Source: Halorubrum sodomense
GTDB taxonomy: Archaea > Halobacteriota > Halobacteria > Halobacteriales > Haloferacaceae
Direction: 5' to 3'
Assembly (NCBI RefSeq): GCF_900111935.1
Contig: NZ_FOYN01000002.1
Location: 124,001 to 188,000 of the forward strand
DNA length: 64,000 bases
Of the stretch, positions 1-11,757 are shown piece by piece; position 1 is the stretch's first letter; each line of letters starts with the position of its first letter. The position numbers and the translations under genes were made by a program. The notes beneath the pieces were generated by a model, which did no database searches, was not told the DNA's origin, and saw only the letters and a list, made by a program, of their open reading frames with translations.

Positions 1-2
1 AC

Positions 3-1364
3 GTCGCCGCCATCCGCGCCGCACAGAAGGGGCTCGACACGACGCTGGTCGAGAAGGACGCCTACGGGGGCGCCTGTCTCAACCGCGGCTGTATCCCCTC
101 GAAGGCGCTGATCACCGGCAGCGGGCTCGCCCACGAGGCGGGCAACGCGGAGTTCATGGGCGTCCACGCGGACCCCGCCGTCGACATGGGAAAGATGGTC
201 GAGTGGAAAGACGGCGTCGTCGACGGGCTGACGAGCGGCGTCGAGAAGCTCTGTAAGGCGAACGGCGTGAACCTGGTCGCCGGGACCGCCTCGTTCACCG
301 GCGAGAACACCGTCCGCGTCGCACACGGCGGCGAGGGGCAGGGCTCCGAGACGCTCTCGTTCGAACACGCGGTCGTCGCGACCGGCTCGCGGCCGGTCCA
401 GATCCCCGGCTTCGACTTCGCCGAGGACCACGTCTGGAGCTCCGCCGAGGCGCTCGACGCCGAGACCGTTCCGGACCGGCTCGGGGTCGTCGGCGGCGGC
501 TACATCGGGATGGAGCTGGCGACCACCTACGCGAAGCTCGGCGCCGACGTGACGGTCGTCGAGATGCTCGACGACATCCTCGACCCCTACGAGGACGACG
601 TGAAGCGGATCGTCCGCAAGCGCGCCGAGGAGCTGGGCGTCGAGTTCCACTTCGGCGAGGGCGCGAGCGAGTGGTCGGAGGCGCCGGACGGCGGCTACCT
701 GCTCCACACGGAGACGGAGGCGGGAGATGAGTCGACGTACGGCGTCGATAGGATCCTCGTCGCGGTCGGCCGCCAGCCCGTTACCGACGGGCTCGACCCG
801 GGTGCGGCCGGGATCGAGACGGACGACCGCGGCTTCGTCGAGACGGACGACCGCACCCGCACGGCGGTCGAACACATTCACGCCGTCGGTGACGTCGCGG
901 GCGATCCGATGCTCGCGCACGCGGCCTCGAACGAGGGGATCGTCGCCGCCGAGGTGATCGCGGGCGAACCGGCCGCCCTCGACCGGCAGGCCGTTCCGGC
1001 CGCGGTGTTCACGGACCCCGAGATCGGCACGGTCGGGATGACCGAGGCCGACGCCGAGGACGCCGGATTCGACCCCGTCGTCGGGCAGATGCCGTTCAAC
1101 GCCTCCGGGCGGGCGATGACGACCGGCCACACCGAGGGGTTCGTCCGGATCGTCGCCGACGAGGAGGCCGGATTCGTGCTCGGCGCGCAGATCGTCGGCC
1201 CCGAGGCGTCGGAGCTGATCGCCGAGGTCGCGCTCGCGATCGAGATGGGCGCGACGCTCGAGGACGTGGCCGCCACCGTCCACACCCACCCGACGCTCGC
1301 GGAGGCCGTGATGGAGGCCGCCGAGAACGCGCGCGGACAGGCCATACACACGCTGAACCGCTGA
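3..1364 (+). CDS. lpdA: Dihydrolipoyl dehydrogenase (E3), 5' end missing
   Basis: Flavoprotein disulfide reductase that reoxidises protein-bound dihydrolipoamide with NAD+. The reading frame is open from the first bases of the window, so the start lies outside; the ATG at 156 is internal. The redox-active disulfide motif CLNRGC appears at about bases 75-92, followed by IPSKAL. A GGGYIGME nucleotide-binding motif comes mid-protein, then AVGRQP and HAVGDVAGDPMLAH for FAD binding. The C-terminal dimerisation domain ends with the HTHPTLAE signature that carries the catalytic His-Glu pair. Family length is about 470 residues, so only some 15-25 N-terminal residues are missing. The rest of any 2-oxoacid dehydrogenase operon would lie upstream of the window. 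Confidence 0.95.
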   Translation, partial: VAAIRAAQKGLDTTLVEKDAYGGACLNRGCIPSKALITGSGLAHEAGNAEFMGVHADPAVDMGKMVEWKDGVVDGLTSGVEKLCKANGVNLVAGTASFTGENTVRVAHGGEGQGSETLSFEHAVVATGSRPVQIPGFDFAEDHVWSSAEALDAETVPDRLGVVGGGYIGMELATTYAKLGADVTVVEMLDDILDPYEDDVKRIVRKRAEELGVEFHFGEGASEWSEAPDGGYLLHTETEAGDESTYGVDRILVAVGRQPVTDGLDPGAAGIETDDRGFVETDDRTRTAVEHIHAVGDVAGDPMLAHAASNEGIVAAEVIAGEPAALDRQAVPAAVFTDPEIGTVGMTEADAEDAGFDPVVGQMPFNASGRAMTTGHTEGFVRIVADEEAGFVLGAQIVGPEASELIAEVALAIEMGATLEDVAATVHTHPTLAEAVMEAAENARGQAIHTLNR

Positions 1365-3849
<2,485 letters not shown>

Positions 3850-3867
3850 CGGTCGTCGCCGCGGTCG

Positions 3868-3880
3868 GTTTTCTTTTTGC
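3868..3880 (+). terminator. T-rich terminator after katG
   Basis: A T-rich run (GGTTTTCTTTTTG) begins about 20 bases after the katG stop. Archaeal transcription commonly ends at such oligo-T tracts. No strong hairpin precedes it. Confidence 0.4.
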
Positions 3881-4163
3881 GTCGCTCGGGACCGATTCCC
3901 GTGGCCGTCCGTTCGTCACCCGTCTGTCGCTGGTCGCTCAGGGACGTCTCCCGGTCCGTCAGCGCTGCCTAGCGTCCGGCCTGTAGCGCGACGCCGGAGT
4001 ACCGGCTATCGCCGCGAGCGACAGATTCTATATCGCGACATGAGATTTACCACGCCAGTTCAGCTCGGACTCCCCGGCTGACCGAACGTTCGTCTTTCCC
4101 GTCCGATCCGCGGTCTCGGCGGCGATCGACCGGCTTTTTTCCCGCCGGACCCTCGCTCGCGAC
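3881..4163. other. Intergenic region, no gene seen
   Basis: About 280 bases between the katG terminator and the next gene. A TTCTATATCGCGAC stretch near 4026 and a T-run near 4134 just before the next start are the only notable sequences. The T-run may serve as the TATA region of the following gene. Confidence 0.4.
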
Positions 4164-4493
4164 ATGGCCGACGAGTTCGACCCGGAGAAGTTCGAGGACA
4201 AGTACGCGCACTACTTCAACGAGCTCCAGCGGGCGTACAAGAACGCCTTCGAGCAGATGAACGACCGGTACGACTCGGAGCTGATCCACGGCATCGATCA
4301 GACCGTGCTCAACGAGTCGGAACCGTTCTACGAGGACGGCGAGTTCCGCGTCGAACTTCCGGAGAACCCCCGCGAGCGCATCCGCGGCGCCGTCGCGGTC
4401 GACGACGAGACGTTCGAGGAGACGCTCGACGAGTACGTCGAGCGGATCGAGTCCGAGCTGTACCGCACCCTCGGTGTCGATCGCCCGGAGTGA
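4164..4493 (+). CDS. Small acidic haloarchaeal protein (DUF5783-like)
   Basis: 109-residue soluble, acidic protein beginning MADEFDPEKFEDKYAHYF. I believe it belongs to the haloarchaeal DUF5783 family, judged by recall of that opening rather than a search. It is predicted to be mainly helical, with no cysteines, no membrane segment and no signal peptide. It precedes the NifU-like gene in the same direction but is separated by about 70 bases with a separate TATA-like element, so it is probably a separate transcript. Function unknown. Confidence 0.8.
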   Translation: MADEFDPEKFEDKYAHYFNELQRAYKNAFEQMNDRYDSELIHGIDQTVLNESEPFYEDGEFRVELPENPRERIRGAVAVDDETFEETLDEYVERIESELYRTLGVDRPE

Positions 4494-4562
4494 CGGGGCG
4501 ACGTCGCGGCCCGTATCCGCCCGAACCAAAGGCATAAGCCCGCCGCCCGCCAACTCGCGGGC

Positions 4563-4952
4563 ATGAGCACGGACACCGACGCGGCTGACGCGGAAAACGA
4601 ACTCCGCGAGCGGATCACGAACTTCCTGCGGCGCAACTTCCCGCAGATCCAGATGCACGGCGGGAGCGCCGCCATCGCCCACCTCGACCGCGAGAAGGGC
4701 GAGGTGACGGTCCAGCTCGGCGGCGCCTGTTCCGGCTGCGGTATCTCCCCGATGACGATCCAGGCGATCAAGTCCCGGATGGTCAAGGAGATACCCGAGA
4801 TCGAGACGGTCCACGCCGACACCGGCGCGGCCGCCGGCGCCGACGGGGACCTCGGCGGCACCAGCAGCGGCGGCGGGATGTCCCCCTCCTTCCCCGGCGA
4901 GACGACCGACGACGACGGCGGCGACGACGAAGGCCCCCAGGCTCCGTTCTAA
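4563..4952 (+). CDS. NifU C-terminal domain Fe-S scaffold protein
   Basis: 129-residue protein with a NifU-type thioredoxin-like domain. Residues about 12-85 carry the family core, including the CSGCGIS motif whose two cysteines bind a labile Fe-S cluster for delivery to apoproteins. The C-terminal 35 residues are a Gly/Ser/Asp-rich tail not needed for the fold. The start is supported by a TATA-like GCATAAG about 28 bases upstream. It probably works with the SufBCD system encoded at 48945-52588. The family is well established; the partnership is inferred. Confidence 0.92.
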   Translation: MSTDTDAADAENELRERITNFLRRNFPQIQMHGGSAAIAHLDREKGEVTVQLGGACSGCGISPMTIQAIKSRMVKEIPEIETVHADTGAAAGADGDLGGTSSGGGMSPSFPGETTDDDGGDDEGPQAPF

Positions 4953-5182
4953 GTCGGTTCGAACCGCGACCTTCTCCTCTCTCGTTCCGCGAGTCGCATC
5001 GCCGTTCGTCGATAGGCGACCGTGTTCGCGGGTCACCCGCATCGTAACGACTCTTTCGTGGTTCCTCTTGTGACTCCCCGCTAGCGCTGATTGAACTGTA
5101 TATCGCTATACCGAATTCGGATCGCCGGGCTCGGTCGAGGCGACTGAAGCCTTTTTCTCCCCGGCAGCCGTGGGGAGTTGCT
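4953..5182. other. Intergenic region
   Basis: 230 bases without a gene. A short palindromic TATATCGCTATA near 5099 and a T-run (CCTTTTTCTC) near 5150 lie before the next gene; the palindrome could be a regulator site, but nothing else supports that. Confidence 0.3.
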
Positions 5183-5602
5183 ATGTACCATCGCGAGGTC
5201 GAACCCACGGCGGAGTACGTCGCGCGGTTCGAGACGGGCGCCGACTGGCGCGAGGAGATCGAGAGCCTCGCCCGCGAGGAGGACATCGAGGCCGGCTGGT
5301 TCACGGCGCTCGGCGCGGTCCAGGACGCGGACGTCTGGTTCTACGACCAGGAGGAGACCGAGTACCGCTCGGTGACGTTCGACGAGCCGCTGGAGGTGGC
5401 CGCCTGCGTGGGCAACGTCTCGCTTTTGGAGGGCGACGTGTTCGCGCACACCCACGTCGTGCTCTCGCGGCCGAGCGGGCAGGCGCTCGCGGGCCACCTC
5501 GACTCGGCGACCGTCTGGGCCGGCGAGTGTCACCTGCGCGCGTTCGCCGAGCCGCTGGAGCGCTCCCACGACGAGGCCACGGACCTGGACCTGTGGCTGT
5601 GA
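5183..5602 (+). CDS. PPC (DUF296) domain protein
   Basis: 139-residue protein made of one PPC/DUF296 domain, the trimeric fold found alone in prokaryotes and joined to AT-hooks in plants. Family features seen are the FTALGAVQDADVWFYD segment, the GNVSLLEGD strand-turn and the HTHVVLSRPSG metal-site histidines near residues 92-94, followed by GGH-like AGHLDSATVWAGECHLRA. There is no AT-hook, so DNA binding is not shown by the sequence. It is 37 bases upstream of polC in the same direction and may be cotranscribed with it. Biochemical role unknown. Confidence 0.85.
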   Translation: MYHREVEPTAEYVARFETGADWREEIESLAREEDIEAGWFTALGAVQDADVWFYDQEETEYRSVTFDEPLEVAACVGNVSLLEGDVFAHTHVVLSRPSGQALAGHLDSATVWAGECHLRAFAEPLERSHDEATDLDLWL

Positions 5603-5639
5603 CCCGCCGACCGCGTCGCGCGGCCCCCACCGAGGCCCG

Positions 5640-8600
5640 ATGAGACCGGACGACGAGCGCTACCTCGCGCGGATCGAAGAGCGCCTCGACGAGGCGTGGG
5701 ACGTCGCGGAGGCGGCCAAAGAGCAGGGCCGGGACCCGGAGCCCGAGATCGAGATCCCGGTCGCCCGCGACATGGCCGACCGCGTCGAGAACATCCTCGG
5801 CATCGACGGCGTCGCGGAACGCGTCCGCGACCTGGAGGGGGAGATGTCCCGCGAGGAGGCGGCGCTGGAACTCGTCACCGACTTCGTCGACGGCAACGTG
5901 GGCGACTACGACTCCCGGGAGGGGAAGATCGAGGGGGCGGTCCGGACCGCCGTCGCGCTGCTCACCGAGGGCGTCGTCGCCGCGCCGATCGAGGGGATCG
6001 ACCGCGTCGAACTGCTGGAGAACGACGACGGAACCGAGTTCGTCAACGTCTACTACGCCGGCCCGATCCGCTCGGCGGGCGGGACCGCCCAGGCGCTGTC
6101 CGTGCTCGTTGCCGACTACGCCCGGTCCCTGCTCGACGTCGACGAGTACAAGCCCCGCGACGTCGAGGTCGAGCGCTACGCCGAGGAGATCGCCCTCTAC
6201 GACAAGGACACCGGGCTCCAGTACACGCCGAAGGACAAGGAGTCGAAGTTCATCGCGGAGCACATCCCGGTCATGCTCGACGGGGAGGCGACGAGCGACG
6301 AGGAGGTCTCGGGGTTCCGCGACCTCGAACGCGTCGACACCAACTCCGCGCGCGGCGGAATGTGCCTCGTCGCCGCCGAGGGGATCGCGCTGAAGGCCCC
6401 GAAGATCCAGCGGTACACCCGCGACCTCGAGGAGGTCGACTGGCCGTGGCTCCAGGACCTGATCGACGGGACGATCGGGAAGGACGGCGCGGCCGACGGC
6501 GACGCCGCGGAGGCCGAAGCGGCTGACGGAGACGACGCCGAAGGAGGCGACGGCGAATCGGACGGAGTGGAGGGCGAGTCCGGGACCGACGCCGAGCCCG
6601 AGGGACCGCTCCGGGCAGAGCCCTCCCAGAAGTTCCTCCGAGACCTTATCGCGGGTCGGCCCGTGTTCACGCACCCGAGCGAGGCGGGCGGGTTCCGGCT
6701 CCGGTACGGTCGCGCGCGAAACCACGGGTTCGCGACCGGCGGCGTCCACCCCGCGACGATGCACATCGTCGACGACTTCCTCGCGGCCGGCACGCAGATC
6801 AAGACGGAGCGGCCGGGCAAGGCCCACGGCGTCGTCCCCGTCGATTCCATCGAGGGACCGACGGTCCGCCTCGCGAACGGTGAGGTCCGCCGGATCGACG
6901 ACCCCGAAGAGGCGAAGGCGGTCCGCAACGGGATCGAGGAGGTGCTCGACCTGGGTGAGTACCTCGTCAACTACGGGGAGTTCGTCGAGAACAACCACCC
7001 GCTCGCGCCCGCGTCGTACGCCCCCGAGTGGTGGGTTCAGGAGTTCGAGGCGGCCGGCGCGGACGTACAGGCCATGGGGGACGACCCCCACGTCGACCTC
7101 GAACGCCCCGCCGTCGAGGAGGCGCTCTCGTGGGCGCGCGAGTACGACTGTCCCCTCCACCCCGAGTACACGTACCTCTGGCACGACGTCTCGGTCGCGG
7201 CGTTCGCGACGCTCGCGGACGCGGTCGCCGCGGGCGACGTGGTCGAGGGCGTCCTCGCGGTCGAGCGCACCGACCCGGTTCAGGACGCGCTGGAGTCGCT
7301 GCTGGTCGAACACGCGGCGACGCCGGACGCGCTCCGGATCCCGACGTGGCGGCCGCTCGCGCGGTCGCTCGGGGTCGACGACGGGCTCCGGAAAGAGTGG
7401 GACGAGGGGGACCTCTCGGCGGCGGCCCGCGGCTACGCCGACGGCGAGAACGCGATCCGCGCGGTCAACGAGGTCGCCCCCTTCGAGGTCCGCGAGCGCG
7501 CCCCCACCAGAGTCGGCAACCGGATGGGTCGGCCGGAGAAGTCGGAGAGCCGCGATCTGTCCCCCGCGGTTCACACTCTGTTCCCGATCAACGAGGCGGG
7601 CGGTCCCCAGCGCGATGTCGCCGAGGCCGCGAACGTCATGGACGACACCGGCCACCGGGGGCGACACGAGCTCGAGGTGTCCGACCGCGTCTGCCCCGAC
7701 TGCGGCGAGCACACCTACGCCGCCCTCTGTCCCGACTGCGAAACGCACACCGAGCCGTACTACGAGTGCGGCGACTGCGGCACCGTCTGCGAGCCCGACG
7801 AGGCCGGCCGCGTCGAGTGCCCGCGCTGCGAGTGGGAGGTGACGGCCGCGACCCGCCGGGAGGTCGACGTCAACGACGCGTACCGCTCCGCCCTCGAGAA
7901 CGTCGGCGAGCGCGAGTCCGCCTTCGAGATCCTCAAGGGGGTCCAGGGGCTCACCTCGCGGAACAAGACGCCCGAGCCGATCGAGAAGGGCGTCCTCCGC
8001 GCGAAGAACGGCGTCACCTCGTTCAAGGACGGCACGGTCCGGTACGACATGACCGACCTCCCGGTCACCGCGGTCAAGCCCGCGGAGCTCGACGTCACCG
8101 CGGACCACTTCCGCGAGCTGGGGTACGAGACCGATATCGACGGCGAGCCGCTGCGCCACGACGACCAGGTGGTCGAGCTCCGGGTCCAGGACATCGTTCT
8201 CTCGGACGGCGCGGCCGAGCACATGCTGAAGACCGCCGACTTCGTCGACGACCTGCTCGAACAGTTCTACGGGCTCGACCGCTTCTACGAGGTGAACGAG
8301 CGCGACGACCTCGTCGGCGAGCTCGTCTTCGGGATGGCGCCCCACACGAGCGCGGCGACTGTCGGGAGAGTGGTAGGTTTCACCTCGGCCGCGGTCGGAT
8401 ACGCGCATCCGTACTTTCACGCCGCGAAACGTCGGAACTGCTTCCATCCGGAGACGAAGATCTGGTACGAGGACGAGACCGGTCAGCTACGATACGACGA
8501 AATCGAGGCGTTCGTCGAGACGTACCTCGATCGGTCCGACGTCGAGTTCGACGACTTCGGAACGGCTGTCGGCAAATTAGAAGACGTCGACGGTGACCTG

Positions 8601-10736
8601 CGCGTTCCGTCGTTGACCGCGGATGGCGATCGCGTCTCTCGTTCGGTAGAGGCAGTCAGCAAGCACGACGCACCGAACCACCTCGTGCGGGTTCGTACCG
8701 AGTCAGGTCGATCGATAACCGTCACTCCAGACCACGGGGTTCACGTGTACGACGACGAACGGGACGAGGTCGCCAGCAGAGAGGCGCGAGAACTCGACGC
8801 GAACGACAGGCTGGTGATCCCCGACTCGATCGGGTCCGACGACATCAGTCGGGACCCGCAGCGGTTCGACCTCCTCGCCGAGTTTGTCCGGTCTGACGCG
8901 GTTCCGACCGACCGCCTCATGATCAAGGGGCTGGACAAAGACCGGCTGTACGATCTCTTCGAGGACGCTTTCGCGGATGACTGGGACGGGCGGTTCTATC
9001 CCCTCCAGAGCATGACCGAAGTGTTCGAGACGAACAAAAAGACGCTGAGTAACTACCTATACCGGGAGAGCTTCCCTGTCTCGTATCTTCAGCAGTGTTT
9101 CTCCTCGCTCGACGAGATGCTCGCGTTCGTTCCGGACGACGTCACCCTCGGAATGAAACGCGATCGCACGGAGATCGATCGGTTCGTCGATCTCAACGAG
9201 CGCGTCGCGACGCTACTCGGCTACTACGCGGCGGAAGGGTTCGCCCGCGAACAGGAGACGCCGAAGGGGACGATCCACCAGACGACGATCTGCGGGACGG
9301 AAACGGAGGCGAGGGAGTTCTTCCTCAACGTTTTGCGAGAGGAGTTCGGGGTCGACCCGTACGAAGAGAATCACGCCAAAGTGACCGTCTCCGGTCGCCT
9401 GTTGCGTGCGTTCTTCGACTCGGTGCTCGACTCCGGTGTGTACGCACACACGAAGCGAGTCCCTGATCGGATCTTCGGTGCACCCGATGAGATCGTCGGA
9501 GCGTATCTGAGTGGCTACTTCAGCGGCGACGGCAGCGTGGATGACGGATCGCTCCGAATCACCGCGACGACGGTGAGCGAGGAGCTTCGAGAGGACTTGA
9601 TCGGTCTCCTGCGGCGGCTCGACATTCACGCGACTGTCGACCGACCGAAGAGGGTCCAACTCCATGATAAGTTTCCCGAGTTCTACGACGAGAGCGATCC
9701 GCGGATGACCGCGCAGACGTACGTCCTTAGTGTCTCGTCACACGATGCCGTTCGGTTCTCTGAAATTGCCGGCTTCCACCTCTCTCGGAAGCGCGATCGG
9801 CTGATGGGGAACGTCTCGTCCGTCGAGCCGTACGCACCGAAGGTGTCGGACGGCGGATCCGGAGAATACCTTGTCGAGAACGTCGACGAAGTGGAGGTCG
9901 TCGAGAGCGACGTTGAGCACGTCTACTGCCTCACCGTCGAGGACACGCACTCTCTCGTCGCGAACGATCTGTCGGTCGATCAGTGTGACGGCGACGAGGA
10001 CTGTGTGATGCTTCTCATGGACGGACTTCTCAACTTCTCGAAAGAATTTCTGCCGGACCAGCGCGGCGGGCGCATGGATGCACCCTTAGTGATGTCCTCT
10101 CGGATCGACCCCTCGGAGATCGACGACGAGGCGCACAACGTCGACATCGTGCGGGAGTACCCGCTGGAGCTGTACGAGGCGTCGCGGGAGCTGGCCGACC
10201 CGGAGGCGGTCGAGGAGCTGATCCAGACCGGGGAGGACACGCTTGGCACCGACGACGAGTACCACGGGTTCGACCACACGCACGACACGACGGACATCGC
10301 GATGGGGCCGGATCTCTCGGCGTACAAGACGCTCGGCGACATGATGGAGAAGATGGACGCGCAGCTGGAGCTGGCGCGGAAGCTGCGCGCGGTCGACGAG
10401 ACGGACGTGGCCGAGCGCGTGATCGAGTACCACTTCCTGCCGGACATCATCGGCAACCTCCGGGCGTTCTCGCGCCAGGAGACGCGCTGTCTCGACTGCG
10501 GTGAGAAGTACCGCCGGATGCCGCTGACGGGCGAGTGCCGCGAGTGCGGCGGCCGGGTCAACCTCACGGTCCACGAGGGGTCGGTGAGCAAGTACGTCGA
10601 CACCGCCATCGAGGTGGCGGAGCGGTTCGACTGCCGGCCCTACACGAAACAGCGGCTGAAGGTGTTAGAAGGGTCGCTGGAGTCGATATTCGAAGACGAC
10701 ACGAACAAGCAGTCCGGCATCGCCGACTTCATGTGA
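5640..10736 (+). CDS. polC: DNA polymerase D large subunit DP2, interrupted by an intein
   Basis: Catalytic subunit of archaeal replicative polymerase D. The coding frame is 1698 residues; removing the 515-residue intein leaves 1183, normal for the family. An acidic linker (about residues 280-325) is a haloarchaeal addition. A cluster of CxxC zinc motifs lies at about 685-735, the conserved core resumes with SRNKTPEPIEKG, and the intein splits RRN from CDGDEDCVMLL, next to the catalytic aspartates. A C-terminal CxxC...CxxC zinc motif follows, and the protein ends KQSGIADFM, a PCNA-binding (PIP) box. The small subunit DP1 is not in the window. It directly follows the PPC gene. Confidence 0.97.
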   Translation: MRPDDERYLARIEERLDEAWDVAEAAKEQGRDPEPEIEIPVARDMADRVENILGIDGVAERVRDLEGEMSREEAALELVTDFVDGNVGDYDSREGKIEGAVRTAVALLTEGVVAAPIEGIDRVELLENDDGTEFVNVYYAGPIRSAGGTAQALSVLVADYARSLLDVDEYKPRDVEVERYAEEIALYDKDTGLQYTPKDKESKFIAEHIPVMLDGEATSDEEVSGFRDLERVDTNSARGGMCLVAAEGIALKAPKIQRYTRDLEEVDWPWLQDLIDGTIGKDGAADGDAAEAEAADGDDAEGGDGESDGVEGESGTDAEPEGPLRAEPSQKFLRDLIAGRPVFTHPSEAGGFRLRYGRARNHGFATGGVHPATMHIVDDFLAAGTQIKTERPGKAHGVVPVDSIEGPTVRLANGEVRRIDDPEEAKAVRNGIEEVLDLGEYLVNYGEFVENNHPLAPASYAPEWWVQEFEAAGADVQAMGDDPHVDLERPAVEEALSWAREYDCPLHPEYTYLWHDVSVAAFATLADAVAAGDVVEGVLAVERTDPVQDALESLLVEHAATPDALRIPTWRPLARSLGVDDGLRKEWDEGDLSAAARGYADGENAIRAVNEVAPFEVRERAPTRVGNRMGRPEKSESRDLSPAVHTLFPINEAGGPQRDVAEAANVMDDTGHRGRHELEVSDRVCPDCGEHTYAALCPDCETHTEPYYECGDCGTVCEPDEAGRVECPRCEWEVTAATRREVDVNDAYRSALENVGERESAFEILKGVQGLTSRNKTPEPIEKGVLRAKNGVTSFKDGTVRYDMTDLPVTAVKPAELDVTADHFRELGYETDIDGEPLRHDDQVVELRVQDIVLSDGAAEHMLKTADFVDDLLEQFYGLDRFYEVNERDDLVGELVFGMAPHTSAATVGRVVGFTSAAVGYAHPYFHAAKRRNCFHPETKIWYEDETGQLRYDEIEAFVETYLDRSDVEFDDFGTAVGKLEDVDGDLRVPSLTADGDRVSRSVEAVSKHDAPNHLVRVRTESGRSITVTPDHGVHVYDDERDEVASREARELDANDRLVIPDSIGSDDISRDPQRFDLLAEFVRSDAVPTDRLMIKGLDKDRLYDLFEDAFADDWDGRFYPLQSMTEVFETNKKTLSNYLYRESFPVSYLQQCFSSLDEMLAFVPDDVTLGMKRDRTEIDRFVDLNERVATLLGYYAAEGFAREQETPKGTIHQTTICGTETEAREFFLNVLREEFGVDPYEENHAKVTVSGRLLRAFFDSVLDSGVYAHTKRVPDRIFGAPDEIVGAYLSGYFSGDGSVDDGSLRITATTVSEELREDLIGLLRRLDIHATVDRPKRVQLHDKFPEFYDESDPRMTAQTYVLSVSSHDAVRFSEIAGFHLSRKRDRLMGNVSSVEPYAPKVSDGGSGEYLVENVDEVEVVESDVEHVYCLTVEDTHSLVANDLSVDQCDGDEDCVMLLMDGLLNFSKEFLPDQRGGRMDAPLVMSSRIDPSEIDDEAHNVDIVREYPLELYEASRELADPEAVEELIQTGEDTLGTDDEYHGFDHTHDTTDIAMGPDLSAYKTLGDMMEKMDAQLELARKLRAVDETDVAERVIEYHFLPDIIGNLRAFSRQETRCLDCGEKYRRMPLTGECRECGGRVNLTVHEGSVSKYVDTAIEVAERFDCRPYTKQRLKVLEGSLESIFEDDTNKQSGIADFM
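8439..9983 (+). mobile_element. PolC intein with LAGLIDADG homing endonuclease
   Basis: In-frame 515-residue insertion in the most conserved part of DP2. It begins at a Cys (CFHPETKIW, block A), has the TPDH block B motif, two LAGLIDADG helices (LLGYYAAEGF at intein residue 259 and YLSGYFSGDGS at 356) that keep both acidic metal ligands, and ends VYCLTVEDTHSLVANDLSVDQ before Cys+1 of the extein when read across the last two blocks. The last residue is Gln instead of Asn and the penultimate one is Asp instead of His. Gln-terminal PolII inteins that still splice are known from Pyrococcus abyssi. Codon use is clearly less GC-rich than in the host gene, which fits lateral spread. Confidence 0.93.
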
Positions 10737-11009
10737 CGACCGCGGCCGCGGGCCGGTCCCCGTGTCGCCGCGGCAGGGGGCTACGGCAGGGAGACCGCGG
10801 CGACGGGGTGGGTCTCCTTGTCACGGGAGGTCACGGGGAGTGGCCGGTGGTTGGGTTCCGACAACGTTCTCAGGGTGACTTCCAGACGGGTGTGCCTCTC
10901 GTCGGCGGGCTGGAAGCCGGTCGGTTGTTACGCTCTCGCACGGTTATCCGTTCGGCATGGTCTGTCAGACCGTTAAAGTTCGAGACCCGTCGCGGCGGCG
11001 CTCGCCCCC
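10737..11009. other. Convergent intergenic region
   Basis: 273 bases between the convergent ends of polC and the aldolase gene. I find no gene, no strong hairpin and no long T-run on either strand. Confidence 0.4.
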
Positions 11010-11654
11010 TCAGTCGTCGTCGCGTGCGTCCTCGACCACGCGCGTGAACTCGCGGGCGGTCTCGGTGATGGCCTCGTAGTCGCCGCGTTCGGCGGCGTCG
11101 TAGTCGACGAGCGCGCCGCCCGCGCCGACCGCGAACGCGCCCGCCTCAACGTAGTCGGCCGCGTTGTCGGGGCTCACGCCGCCGGTCGGCATCATCGGGA
11201 TCTGCCCGAGCGGGCCCTTCATCGCGCCGAGGTGGTCCGGACCGACGGTCTTCGCGGGGAACACCTTCACGAAGTCGGCGCCGGCCTCGTAGCCGCGGAC
11301 CGCCTCGGTCGGCGTCATCACGCCGGGCGCGCTGACGGCGCCGTAGCGGTTACACGTCTCGATCACGTCCTCGTGGAGGCTCGGGGAGACGACGAACTCC
11401 GCGCCCGCCATCAGGGTCGTCCTCGCCGTCTCGCTGTCGAGGACCGTCCCCGTGCCGACGACGACCTCGTCGTCGAAGGAGCCCGCGACCGCGCCGAGCT
11501 TCTCCGCGACGTCCGGCGTGTCGGCGGTGATCTCGACGGCGGTGACCCCGCCCTCGTACAGCGCCTCCGTGATCCCGATGAGCTGGTCGGCCTCGACCCC
11601 GCGCAGCACCGCGACGACCCCGCTGTCGACGAGCCGTGAGAGCGTCTCGTTCAT
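11010..11654 (-). CDS. KDPG/KHG-type aldolase (2-keto-3-deoxy-6-phosphogluconate aldolase)
   Basis: 214-residue class I aldolase of the KDPG/KHG family. It would cleave 2-keto-3-deoxy-6-phosphogluconate to pyruvate and glyceraldehyde 3-phosphate in the semiphosphorylated Entner-Doudoroff route of haloarchaea. The Schiff-base lysine is Lys130 in FVKVFPA; the catalytic glutamate is in AVEIT near residue 41; TGGV near the end is the phosphate loop. Related aldolases act on 2-keto-4-hydroxyglutarate or KDPGal, so substrate is inferred. A TTTTAAGT element about 28 bases upstream supports the ATG at 11654. It is divergent from EF-2 across a tandem-repeat promoter region. Confidence 0.9.
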   Translation of the reverse strand: MNETLSRLVDSGVVAVLRGVEADQLIGITEALYEGGVTAVEITADTPDVAEKLGAVAGSFDDEVVVGTGTVLDSETARTTLMAGAEFVVSPSLHEDVIETCNRYGAVSAPGVMTPTEAVRGYEAGADFVKVFPAKTVGPDHLGAMKGPLGQIPMMPTGGVSPDNAADYVEAGAFAVGAGGALVDYDAAERGDYEAITETAREFTRVVEDARDDD

Positions 11655-11757
11655 ACCCCCCGTTTCCCGAGTCGGTACTTAAAACCGCGCCGATGCTCGC
11701 GAACGCTCCCGGTGAGCGCGGGCGGCGTCGACCGCGGGACCGACCGTTCGACCGGTC

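Noticed and set aside
5301..8447. A 1048-codon open frame on the minus strand opposite polC
   Set aside because: It is antisense to a clearly conserved gene and is made of Val/Arg/Leu/Asp-rich sequence that arises from GC-rich third codon positions. The same explains the other long antisense frames here (for example 12897-14873 and 19029-21323).
10737..11009. Possible small gene or RNA between polC and the aldolase
   Set aside because: No acidic coding pattern, no start with a promoter element and no strong fold seen by eye.
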